This document shows positions 47,575-57,723 of a stretch of DNA of 64,000 nt, piece by piece. How positions within the stretch are numbered: position 1 is the stretch's first letter; each line of letters begins with the position of its first letter. Origin of the DNA: Nageia nagi (taxonomy: Eukaryota; Pinophyta). The DNA lies in assembly GCA_050084985.1 (NCBI GenBank), contig JBITNC010000001.1, positions 139,500,001-139,564,000 of the forward strand, in the 5' to 3' direction. Made by a program: the position numbers and the translations under genes. The notes beneath the pieces were generated by a model, which ran no database searches, had not been told where the DNA came from, and saw only the letters and a program-made list of their open reading frames with translations.

Positions 47575-47720
47575 TTTTTTTAAAACATGTTGAAGGAAAA
47601 TAAGTTTGTAAAATCCGTTATGAGATTGGTGGTAGTTGTTTTATGTTCAAATATTTAAGATTTTTAATTTTATTTTTAATATTTATTATTTTATAATTTT
47701 TTAGAGCTTCAATACTACAC
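47575..47720 (-). repeat. Repeat R, fragment D
   Basis: Matches 8160-8270 (copy A) and 19750-19850 (copy B) in inverted orientation, including ATGAGATTGGTGGTAG. It sits between G3 and X3. Confidence 0.6.
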
Positions 47721-49689
47721 ATCTTGTATTTTCAATCTATTTGAATATCATCTTCAAATTTACATATTGTATTATTACAATAAGATTGTTATATAAGTTT
47801 TGTGGAAATTCATTAGGCTCAATTTAACAATACTAATTTTCTTGATAACATTATTGTTAATTTTTTAAAACACCTATCTATCATACTTTAGTAGACACTT
47901 GATTTCATTATAATAGATGTATAATTACTACCACTTATTCATAATTACTTCATTGGTACTAATCATATCAAAGCATTACTTTATTTGTTTATATCAAAAA
48001 ATCTATCAGGATATTGCACTCAAAAATTTTATATTATGATAGACACAACAAGTTGATCATGTTTATTCAATATTTTTAATTTTGTTGTATACTTAGACTA
48101 GTTGTCTAAATTCTATTATAATATTGCTCTTATAAGTTTTAGTTACAATTAAGTTAGCACACTTGATTACTCATAAGGTAAAATTGAGTACAATTTTGCT
48201 TTGGTTAAGATGAGGGTTACTATGTGGATCTTGTAAGCTTATTTACATTTAGCATAATTATTCATGATTCCATGTATTTAGACTTGTTTCAAATAAAGTA
48301 AAAACCTAGGTTAAAATTGTGAATTGCATAACAAGGAATTAAAGCATGGATATTATTTATTCTTTGTAAATATATTTCAAATATGTTAAAATTTGCTTTG
48401 TATCCTTACGTAATTACTTTAAAATAAACTAATTACATGGATGAGTTTGTGGAGTGAATAGTGATGTTAAGATTTCTATTAGGACTTTAGAAGAAGGAAA
48501 TTGACATATTGTTAGGCATAAATATAGTATATCATTTTACTAGAGTTATTTTAATTAAAACTAAATAAAGTTAGGCATGATTTAGCCTCTTGGGCTATGT
48601 AGTTGAGATCATGTAGGTTATACATGATTGTTTGTCTTGTGATGTATGTGCATGATTCATAAGCTCAAAAGAGTTTGGGAGGGTAATCCATAAAATAATG
48701 ATATCATCCATTATCCTGTTAATTGGTAGACAACTAGGTTATCATGGAAGGAAAAGATCTCAACCCTTATGTCTCCTCTACATATATATATCTAGGATAT
48801 AGTTACCAATATGAGTACATTTACAACTTTGACAATTCCTAATGAAGGTTTATGTGATCCATGATGATTGGATTTAAACACACATATATATAGAGCTAGG
48901 ATATTGTGATTATAATGTAAAATTTTTTTAGTTTTGAGCTTGGTATTCAAAATCCAATTTAATGTATTGCACTACAATTTAAACTAATGATAAAAAGAGG
49001 TACTAATCCTTGAAGTATTCTTTTTTTGACAAAGAAATTATAATGAACATTTTATCCATTTTGACACTATATTATATGTTAATAATGAAAAAAATTATTT
49101 ATACAAACAATAAAGTATTATTAAATAATGCAACATGATAATTTGTGCATATTTCTTACAAAAAAAGGTAGAAAAGGATTATAATGGGGTATAAAGTTTG
49201 ATACTTTAATTTTAATTCAAATGAAAATTATTATGATCTTGGTTAGAAGTTGTTTTATGACTCCATGAGTGGTGTATATTGCACATAGATTTCTAAAATA
49301 AATTTCAATAGATAAGATTAATGAAATTAATTAGATTAATGAGAATACCTAGAAAGGAATTTATGGTTACAACTTTAGTATGAAAATAATATTGCAAATA
49401 TTATTACAAACTGTATACTTCTGTCTAACCTTAGAATATGATTATAATAACTTTATAGGAAAGTGTGAAAATACCAAAGATATGTAATCCTTAAGTACAC
49501 TTCTATATAATAACTTAACTAAGTATGGTTTCTTTGAGGCTATTTTATATTTATTACATATATATCATTGGTATGGTTGATTGCAACTTATAGGATATTC
49601 ATAAGTTTAGCAAAATAACAAAAATAATTCATAAAATGGGTACAAGAAATACACTTAGTATCATTAAACATAGTTGAATATATTATGAA
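47721..49689 (+). other. AT-rich stretch, probable decayed pol of X3
   Basis: No domain is securely readable. It lies directly upstream of the X3 integrase core, so RT to integrase sequence is expected, but decay has removed the motifs. Confidence 0.4.
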
Positions 49690-51241
49690 GTACATCATAA
49701 ATAACATTTACAAAAGATTTGGGGTTTCATCCCAATTCAATGGATAATGGAACTAAATTTGTAGGGAACTAAAGGCATTTTGTACATAAGAAGTATTATA
49801 TTGAATAAAATTTTAAAATATTCTATTATACCTAAAATGAATGATCAAGAGAGGAAATAAATAAAATAAAATAATCAATATTTTATTAAAACAATTATTT
49901 CTTTGGAAAAGATTGCTATACATAATACTATTTTCATTATGTAACACTAAAATTGAAAAAGGGGTAATTACTTTCTTGTTAGTCTATGGTAAGGAGGTTG
50001 TAGTTATATTATAATTGATTATAAGTTCCCTTATGGATTCACTTGAAGACATAATTTCAGAAGAATATGAAAGGCAATTAAGGTTATAACATTTGCATCA
50101 ATAAGATAAGAAGAGGATTCATACATTCAAACACCCCAAAGCATAGTATAATAGAATCAATATGACATAGATTAAGAAATTTAAACCAATAGGATTTAAT
50201 GTTGAAGATTCTTATTCTTATATAAAACTAGAAAAAATATAGGTAAAAGAAAAATGTTTGAAGGAAAATTTGGTCCTAATTTTTTGGAACCTTATATCAT
50301 CACCAGAAAGTTTAAATTTAAGGAATATAACTTAGTAGGAATGAACATAAGGATGTTCCTAAATAAATTAATATCATGTACCTAAAGATGTATTATACTC
50401 AACAAAACTAACATAGCAAATGAAATTTAGATTTTTTTGTGTTAAGATATATTCTTTTTTACATTTCCTAATCATTCTTGTGTTTTAGTATTGCTCAAAT
50501 ATTTCATGATTTATCTTCAAAAAAAAATTAAAACTCCTTGAAATGATTGAAAATTACATACTTTTTTAACAAAAAATGGATATTTTAATTATTTAATTTA
50601 TCATTATGAAGTATCAATGAAGCATTATTGATTTTGAAATTTCATTATATGTTTATTATACTAATTCTTAGTTTAAGATTTAATTTATATTAAGAATATA
50701 ATAATAAATTTTACTTTTATATATTTTGACACATCGAAAGGTCATTTTTAAATCAATATTAGTCTAATATATCTACACCTTCAATGAGTAAATTCCAATA
50801 TACTCATTCCTAGTATGCTTTAATTCTAAAAATAAGACACATTATGGATCTTAAATGGCTTAAAACATAAATACTATTGAATGTAAGTAACATGTAAGTT
50901 GTAAAATTATCACTTCCTTTAAATATCATATGCTTAAATTATCATATTTCTAATAGCATGCTATGTAAAATGTTCTTACCTATCGATGTTGAATTTATTA
51001 TGTTTATTAATACTCATAATTATCTATTGTATGTTTTATTGCTATAATTAAAGGAAAGTGCCTTATCATTATATAATAATTTTATGTCCTTTGTAAACAC
51101 CCAACACGAGAAACCAAACATACAAAAACATCCTCTTTTTTGTAGGATTCATTCTCTTTGATAAATTTAATGGAACCTTTAGACTATTTTCTATAATATT
51201 TGAGGAATATCCTATAATGTTGTATTATATAATGCATCATA
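49690..51241 (+). mobile_element. Gypsy copy X3: integrase end and 3' module, first part
   Basis: NIYKRFGVSSQFNG and the NGTKFVG-like stretch at 49705-49770 are the integrase core around the second catalytic Asp. EGKFGPNFLEPYIITRKF at 50254-50310 is the integrase C-terminus. The 3' module 50500-51241 matches X1 4800-5540 inverted. It is interrupted at 51242 by LINE copy L1 and continues at 53366. Confidence 0.7.
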
Positions 51242-51254
51242 ATTAATGTTAGCT
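51242..51254. repeat. Target site duplication of L1, left
   Basis: ATTAATGTTAGCT, repeated exactly at 53366-53378. X1 has one related site (AATAATGTTAGAT, inverted near 4808) and no insertion. Confidence 0.9.
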
Positions 51255-51261
51255 TTTGTTC

Positions 51262-51440
51262 AAAGGGAATTGGTGTAGTGGTAAGGGTTGTTGTTCTTGT
51301 TTGTGAGGTCATGTTTTACAATCTCACAAGCCAAGAGAGGAAGCTATACCCATGTGAAGGGGTAATATAGGAAGTGGCAAAACCCAAGGTGCTGGTACTA
51401 GCTAACTAAGGTTTCCTACATAGTAGGTTATAAGGACTCC
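51262..51440 (+). ncRNA. tRNA-like (SINE-type) head of L1
   Basis: A-box-like TGGTGTAGTGGT (51271-51282) and a degraded B box TGTTTTACAATC (51312-51323), followed by CTCACAAGCCAAGAGAGG. The arrangement is that of a plant tRNA-derived SINE with a Pol III promoter. It lies inside the target duplications of the LINE and is absent from the other copy, L2. Confidence 0.55.
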
Positions 51441-51547
51441 CCATTACACATATGTTAATATAGATTCTTTGAATGTTTACCCTAACATTTAATGCAACTT
51501 ACATTAATTTGATCCATAATAATGGAAGTTTGGAGTATTTTTTGTGA

Positions 51548-51640
51548 GCTCGAGTGAAATGTAATAGAAGAGCGAGTACAACATAATAGAAGGGTGAGCA
51601 TGGAGTAGCAAAAGTGTGAGCAAATTATTTTAGAAGTGCA
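51548..51640 (+). repeat. 22-bp tandem repeat in L1 leader
   Basis: About four units of type AGTGAAATGTAATAGAAGAG, each ending in a G-rich GTG or GCG. Similar units occur in the leader of L2. Confidence 0.6.
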
Positions 51641-51961
51641 ATAGGTTGTTATTAAAAAAATTACAACTTAGCAAAGTTGTAATCTTATCAAAATCCAGTT
51701 GAATGATATTCAAAATGCGATGAACAAATCAAGATTGCGACCTAATCCAAAACCCCCAAGGAATGGAGAAACATGTTAATGTAGTAAAAAACATTCATAG
51801 AGGAGGCAATCAAGATGGTACTAGAGATTGAATTCTCTAATGATGAGGTTAGTATTTTGATTCTAAAAAGTATAATAGAGAAGGAAGGGGAAGGGCTAAA
51901 ATCAACCCTTGTTGGTTGCTTGGTGGGGTTATGACCCCCTCTAGATATGATTTGAAGGTGG

Positions 51962-53035
51962 ATGAAAGTAAGATGGAGTACAAAAGGATGGGTATCCCTA
52001 GTTTCTCTCCTAAGAGAATTTCTATTATTCAAATTTCAATTTGATGAAGACCTACAAAAAGTGATAGAGATGGGTCCATGGTTTCTTAGGAAGAAAGAAT
52101 TAGTCATCAAGCAATGGGAGAAAACTTTCTCCCCTAAAAATAAAAATTTCAACCTCATTCGAACATGGATCTCACTACCTATAATTCACCCATCCTATTG
52201 GCACCCATGTGTTATAGCTAGAATTACAAAAGCAATTGGATCTCTTATCATATTTGAATGATCAACAAGATTAAAAATTAAGTTTATAGATGCAATATTT
52301 ATGGTTAATTTAGATATTTTCAAACCTATGATGAATGAGATAAAATTAAAAATAGAGGATGGAAGAGAATGGATGCAACCAATTGTATATGAAAATCTAC
52401 TAATATAATGTGGAATTTATAAGAGTTATGAGCATTATGCAAAGGATTGCCCATAAAAGAAGATGAGGGATGTGGAAAGGGAAGAAAAGGAAAAAAATGA
52501 ATGTTGTATCAAGAGAAATAGAAAGTGAATGGTGGAAATTAGTTCATATACAAAAAATAGGAAAAAAATTAAAGAATATAGCTAAAAAATAGACAAAACA
52601 AACCACGTTAAAGAATAGTCAACTTCAAAAGAAGTCCAATGGAAGAAATCAACCACAACAAACCCCTATGTAGTGCTATCAATTATAAAAGGAATAAACA
52701 AAGAAGCAAAAAATTATAATACAAATTTTTCAAAAGATGAGATAACAAATATGAAATTTGTGGAAGGGGAATATGGAGAAACAATAAGAAGAGTGACCAA
52801 AAAAGTGAGTAATGCACATAATTAAGCAACAACAACACAACAAGAAGAAGGCCAAGCTAGAATCCCATCAAGAAATATACTAAACTATATAAAATTAGTA
52901 AATGTTGTACAAATATATGTAGGGAGATTATCCCTAGGATACACTAGAGAGAAACTCATTGAAGAAGATATATCAAATGGAAAGCAATTAACTCTACATA
53001 AAATCAACAAATCTCAGCCAACCTTTGGGCTGAAC
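51962..53035 (+). pseudogene. LINE ORF1 with DUF4283-like domain and zinc knuckle
   Basis: The open frame 51962-52261 reads FKFQFDEDLQKVIEMGPWFL, then KELVIKQWEKTF, RTWISLPIIHPSYW and ARITKAIGSL, the DUF4283 domain of plant LINE ORF1 proteins. After one stop it continues in frame with KFIDAIF, PMMNEIKL and PIVYENLL, then CGIYKSYEHYAKDC, a CCHC knuckle whose second Cys is now Tyr. The tail is Lys-rich. ORF1 proteins bind element RNA and form the particle. Upstream codons are lost or shifted, so the real start is not known. Confidence 0.8.
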
Positions 53036-53328
53036 AAATGATTTGTTGATTAGAATATTCTAGAAACAAAGAGGTAGTTGAGATGTATCTCAATTGTGAT
53101 TGATATGTATCTTGAATATAGTTTGATGATTTTCTATTAATACAATTTGTATATTAGTTTGAATTAGAGCTACCAACATATTATAGCTAGGTAGCATCTG
53201 AACTTATTTTGTTAATAGTTATTTTTGAAAATTTTATTAGCTACCACCAGGTATAGCTGGTTAGTAGTTTTCTATTTCAAAAACCATTTTATGACTAGTT
53301 TTTTAGGGTTTGGATAAAACCTCTCACC

Positions 53329-53361
53329 ACTTTTGATAATATAATTTACCTTTATTATCAA
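53329..53361 (+). other. 3' terminal hairpin of the LINE family
   Basis: TTTTGATAAT and ATTATCAAAA are exact reverse complements around a loop of about 12 bases, four bases before the right target duplication. L2 has the same structure at its 3' end (about 10505-10537). Confidence 0.75.
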
Positions 53362-53365
53362 AATG

Positions 53366-53378
53366 ATTAATGTTAGCT
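53366..53378. repeat. Target site duplication of L1, right
   Basis: ATTAATGTTAGCT, exact copy of 51242-51254. Confidence 0.9.
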
Positions 53379-54670
53379 AATATCAATGTAATTTTGTTTA
53401 TCAAATTGAAGGCACCCGTATTTGTACCCTACAAATATAACAATATCATATCATCAGATTAAGATAATGATATTATAATATTATTATGAACAAAAAATGA
53501 GTGTTTAAATATGAGAATCCCATACTTATAATCTTATCACTAAAAAATATCATCATATAATCAAGTAAAATTGAAGTTACAAAAATATCTTAAAACATAC
53601 TAACCCAAACCACTTACATTTATGCATCTATTATTGAAATACCCTTAATATAGTACCCTAATCCCAACAATGTTTATTTTCTAATACCATAGACCCAAAA
53701 TGCATGTCATTTAGTCCCAAACCTTAATAACTCATTGAATTTGAATTAATTCACTCTAAATATCTTCTACGATCATCATTCAACATCATCAATTAGAAAC
53801 ATAATTTCAAACATTGACAACAAATAGAGATACTCTTTAAAAACATAAGTAATTTATCAACAAACATATCATCCTCCACATCAATCAAATAATCCTTTAT
53901 CTTGTGTTCCATGTTCAATTATCACAATAAGATACATGTTATGTAATGATGTACTATAGCTGCCCCATATATTGATTGATCTCTTGTAAATGTTAATATA
54001 CATTACCTTTATGTTACCTTTATATCTCTTATACTATATAAACACATAATACAAACATCAAAATTACTTTATATTACTAAATTTAACTTAGAAAACATCA
54101 TATAAATAAGTTTATCAAGGATACTTTGTAACTCATAATCATCATCCACATGAACTACACGAATCAAAGAGACTAGGTGGATCAAAGAGATGTTAACAAA
54201 TCAATAATAATATTAAAAGTAAAAATTTATACCAAACCTTAAAATATCAATAATGTGTATCCTACTAATATTTCAAATTTAATATCATCTTGGTTGTTAA
54301 AGTTCAAGCCATTTAAACAAGGCAATAGAATGCTAGGGCCAAATAAGGTGGTAGAATGCTAGGGCAAATCCATATGCACAAGGAATGAGGTATCTTTAAA
54401 AAATGAAAAATTACCATAGCTAACTACATAGATCAAAGAGATTACATGGATCAAAAATACATAAACAAATCAACAACATTATTATGAGAGAAAAATTATA
54501 CCAAAAGTGAAAATATCAATAATGTGTATCTTATTCATATTTCAAATTTAATATCCTCTTTGTTTTTAAAGCTAAGTAATTTAAACAAGGTGGGCAAATG
54601 TTAGGGCTTCTTATTAGTGTATGCAAAAGTAATGAGATATCTAAAAACAATTAAAAATTATGAGAGTTCT
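53379..54670 (+). mobile_element. Gypsy copy X3, 3' module, second part
   Basis: Resumes the match to X1 (4790 down to 3600, inverted) after L1: the GTATTTGTACCCTACAAATA landmark at 53418 matches X1 near 4745. A segment of about 265 bp is tandemly duplicated (54160-54420 and 54421-54650; ATCAATAATGTGTAT at 54248 and 54514). Ends near 54670 where a LINE tail begins. Noncoding. Confidence 0.65.
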
Positions 54671-54674
54671 ATTG

Positions 54675-54860
54675 AATAAATATCAGTTTCTCCTACCCAC
54701 CTTTGGGTTGAATAATGGTTTTTATGATTAAGATATCACAATAGTAAAGTGCCATTTTGTACAACATCTTAACTATAATTTAGAGGCATTATGGCTACAT
54801 TTTTATGATTTTTTTATATTAGGGCTACCAACATGTTATATTTGGGTAGCATCTGATTTT
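54675..54860 (+). mobile_element. LINE 3' tail fragment L3
   Basis: Begins ACCCACCTTTGGGTTGAATAA, the same hairpin motif as L1 (53010) and L2, and continues with GCTACCAACATGTTATA and GGGTAGCATCTGA, matching L1 53167-53205. Only the tail is present, as expected for a 5'-truncated copy; the extreme 3' end is not preserved. Confidence 0.6.
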
Positions 54861-54959
54861 CCTTTATGAATTATGAAGAGATCAAAGTAAATTTATGAAA
54901 ATAAATAAATTATGTGCAATCTTTATCATGGTTTATGAACTTGGATGTATAGAGTGGAT

Positions 54960-56268
54960 CATTTACTTACAATGTAATTTTGTATAATCTTTTGGATGAC
55001 TTAGAGAAACTCAAAGTAGAATATATACATTTATAAAAAACTAGAAATTTTAAAAAATGTAATTCTACAATGAACTCTTTTGTTTCAAAAATTTGATGGA
55101 AACCAATTGTAAAATCATAATTTCCCTAAGAATTCTAAGAAAATCTAAACCCAAAGCTTTGTTCATTTACATTTCTATTCTATATTTTTGAGTGATATTG
55201 ATTACTTTCTATTTGAGGTTAGAAAAATCTATGGGATTTGTGCATCAAAAATGAACTCTTGAGTTTTTAAAGTGTACAAGCTAATTTATAAAGTACTGAG
55301 AAAGTAGTAAGTAAATTATGTAATAAGAAATTAAATAAAATTGATTATAAAACTAAAGAAATAGGTATTTTGATATCACATTTATATATTATTTGAATAT
55401 TTATTTTATTATAGTTTTTGGATTGATTTTTGTAACTGTAAGATCTATTGTTCCATTCTTTGATTAATTTTGAAATTGTAAGTTAGTTTATTATAGTTTT
55501 GATTTTAAAAAAATCTATGTATACTTTAGATTTAAAAAAATAATAATAATAGTTAAAATATAATTATAAAAAAAAATGTTAATTATATGAGTGCAACTAA
55601 TTTGTACTTGAATTTCTATTTTATTTATGGAAACATGAGTGTACCTTTAAAAATAGAATTTGCTAATTGTATGGGTAAACCTTATCTATATATGAATTTC
55701 TTGCTAATTAATGCACATATCTATGTATGAAAACATAACATATATTATAATATGTTTGGGTAGATTGACAACAACTCAATAGGAAAGCATTAAGCTAACC
55801 TTAATAATGGGTTAAGATTTAACTAAAAGAAATAAAAAGTCCAAGGTTAAAAATAAAGAGCATGTAATTTAGTTCTTTTGTGGCATTAAAAGATCCATTG
55901 ACCAACCATTTTTAGTTCTTTTGAGGTATTAATAGATCCATATAACAACCATTTTTTATTCTTTTGGGATATTTAAAGATCTATAAAATAACTTTTTTTG
56001 GTTTTTTTTGGTATTAAAAGATTCATAGATCAACCATTTTGAGTTCTTTTGAGGAATTAAAAGATCCATAATTCTTTTTGCTTTTTTTAATCCATTAAAT
56101 GATTTATAGATCAACCATTTTTAGTTCTTTTGGGGTATTAAAAGATTCATAGATCAACCCTTTTATGTTCTTTTGACTTATCAAAAGATTGATACATCAA
56201 CCTTTTTTGGTTCTTTTAGAGTATTAAAAGATCCACATAAAAATTATTTTTAGTTCTTTTAAGGTATT
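54960..56268 (-). repeat. LTR-like repeat family R, copy C
   Basis: Inverted match of copy B 19110-20450. Starts on the minus strand with the 43-bp minisatellite and continues through the AGTTAAATC-like body and the GGTTTCCATCAAAT landmark (55085). The inner end, equivalent to B 20450-20978, is missing. Confidence 0.7.
55869..56268. repeat. 43-bp minisatellite of repeat R, about 9.5 copies
   Basis: Unit of type AGTTCTTTTGGGGTATTAAA then AGATCCATAGATCAACC and ATTTTT. Copy B has about four units at 19110-19320; copy A appears to have none. Confidence 0.85.
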
Positions 56269-56984
56269 TGTAACAACCCATTTTGCTAACCTTGATTAAG
56301 AACTTGATTAGTATTATGAGATTAGATTAAGTTTTCCTTATGTAGCTTAGGTAGGAGCTGAACTTTAATATATTCTTATGACTATTTTATGTGTGTGATC
56401 ATGTTTAAACACAACAAGTATGAGAAATTAATACTAGAAAGATAATTTGTTCTTTTGATTGCTTGTATAGTACCTATGTGACAACAAACACTTCAATATT
56501 ATTCCAAAGCATTTGATCACAAGGAATTATTAACCAACCTTATTCAAGAATTTTTGGATTTATGATAATGGATATTCACTCACTTGACTTCTAAGCTTTG
56601 TTGATAGGTACATAGTTTCCATTAGTCAAGGTAAAGAGCATGGTCCTAATGGTGAACATATTAATCAATTTGAGTATGTATTTGTGATTTAATTGGTATT
56701 TTATAAAATATTAATTATGATTATTTATATTTCATTGTTGTTGAAGAATTTAAATTCTAAGATATGTAAATACAAGGGAATTATGTTAATTTGAATAATG
56801 TTTATAATATATAATACCATGGGATGTAATAGGTAAAGTATTTTGGAGGAATAACATTAAATAGATATTCCTAAAAATACCATGTAAGGTAAATAGCTTA
56901 ACTATAAAAATAAATATAATATATTTTGATTAATTAGTATTTATCATATTTATTTATTTATTTATTTTAAATTAGAGAGTATAA
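56269..56984 (+). repeat. Possible LTR start TGTAACAACCC
   Basis: TGTAACAACCCATTTTGC at 56269 is a common start of plant gypsy LTRs and lies exactly where repeat R ends. The following 700 bp are noncoding. No second LTR or primer site was found. Confidence 0.35.
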
Positions 56985-57163
56985 AAATTTGATCTATAAT
57001 CTTTGTAAGCTATGTTACTCTAAAGTTCACTAACTATAGATAATCCCTTAAACTTTTCAATAGTAAACTCCTTAAGAAATCATCCAATGGTAGCTTATCA
57101 AGGATCATCAAAGATCCTCTCATGAAGGAATTGAATGATGAAATTTATTATGTAATTGTCTAA

Positions 57164-57247
<84 letters not shown>

Positions 57248-57723
57248 ATAGCATTAAAGTTATTACTCACACAAGTTAACATAGTCAAATTTATATTGGT
57301 TTCTCCCAATGTAGGAGTACATCTATTTTAACATCTCTTCTTCATTATGGAACCAACATAGAATTACAAATCAATGCAAATATGGAATACATTATTACAA
57401 TAGTAAATACTCCTCCAACTTGTAATCTCCTTGAATTATCTTAAATCATATTTAAATCTTCAATGGTCAAGTCTATTCTTCAACAATACTATAGAATTAT
57501 CAAAACCACTCTTAATAATCTCCAATGATCCTAGAGACTCACCTTAAGAATGTAATATAAGAATAAAGTGGATACAAATTACAAGAATATGGTCATAAGA
57601 ATAGGATTATTAATGATTTGTAATGGATTAATCTCATCATGTTGAGGACTATTGACCACCCTCTTTTTGCGAAGTCATCTCATCAAAGTTTATAGATATA
57701 CATTTAATTTTGAGCATGTAAAT
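56985..57723 (+). repeat. Repeat H, uninterrupted copy
   Basis: Matches the two halves of H around G1 without the element: AATATGGAATAC (57382) runs directly into ATTATTACAATAG (57391). A TA microsatellite lies inside. The end (TATAGATATACATTTAATTT) merges with the left edge of the chromovirus array. Confidence 0.75.
57167..57244. repeat. (TA)n microsatellite, about 39 repeats
   Basis: Uninterrupted TA dinucleotides of about 78 bp inside repeat H; the other H copy has no such run at the matching place. Confidence 0.95.

Larger units (their letters stand above)
51255..53365 (+). mobile_element. LINE ORF1-only copy L1, bounded by 13-bp duplications
   Basis: A 2111-bp insertion. In order: tRNA-like head (51262-51440); leader with a 22-bp tandem repeat (51548-51640); ORF1 with DUF4283-like domain and zinc knuckle; no ORF2; a CAGCCAACCTTTGGGCTG hairpin at 53006; and a 3' tail ending in a 10-bp stem hairpin. 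The same ORF1-to-tail join is present in copy L2, so the ORF2-less form seems to have moved as such. No poly(A) tail is seen before the right duplication. Confidence 0.8.
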
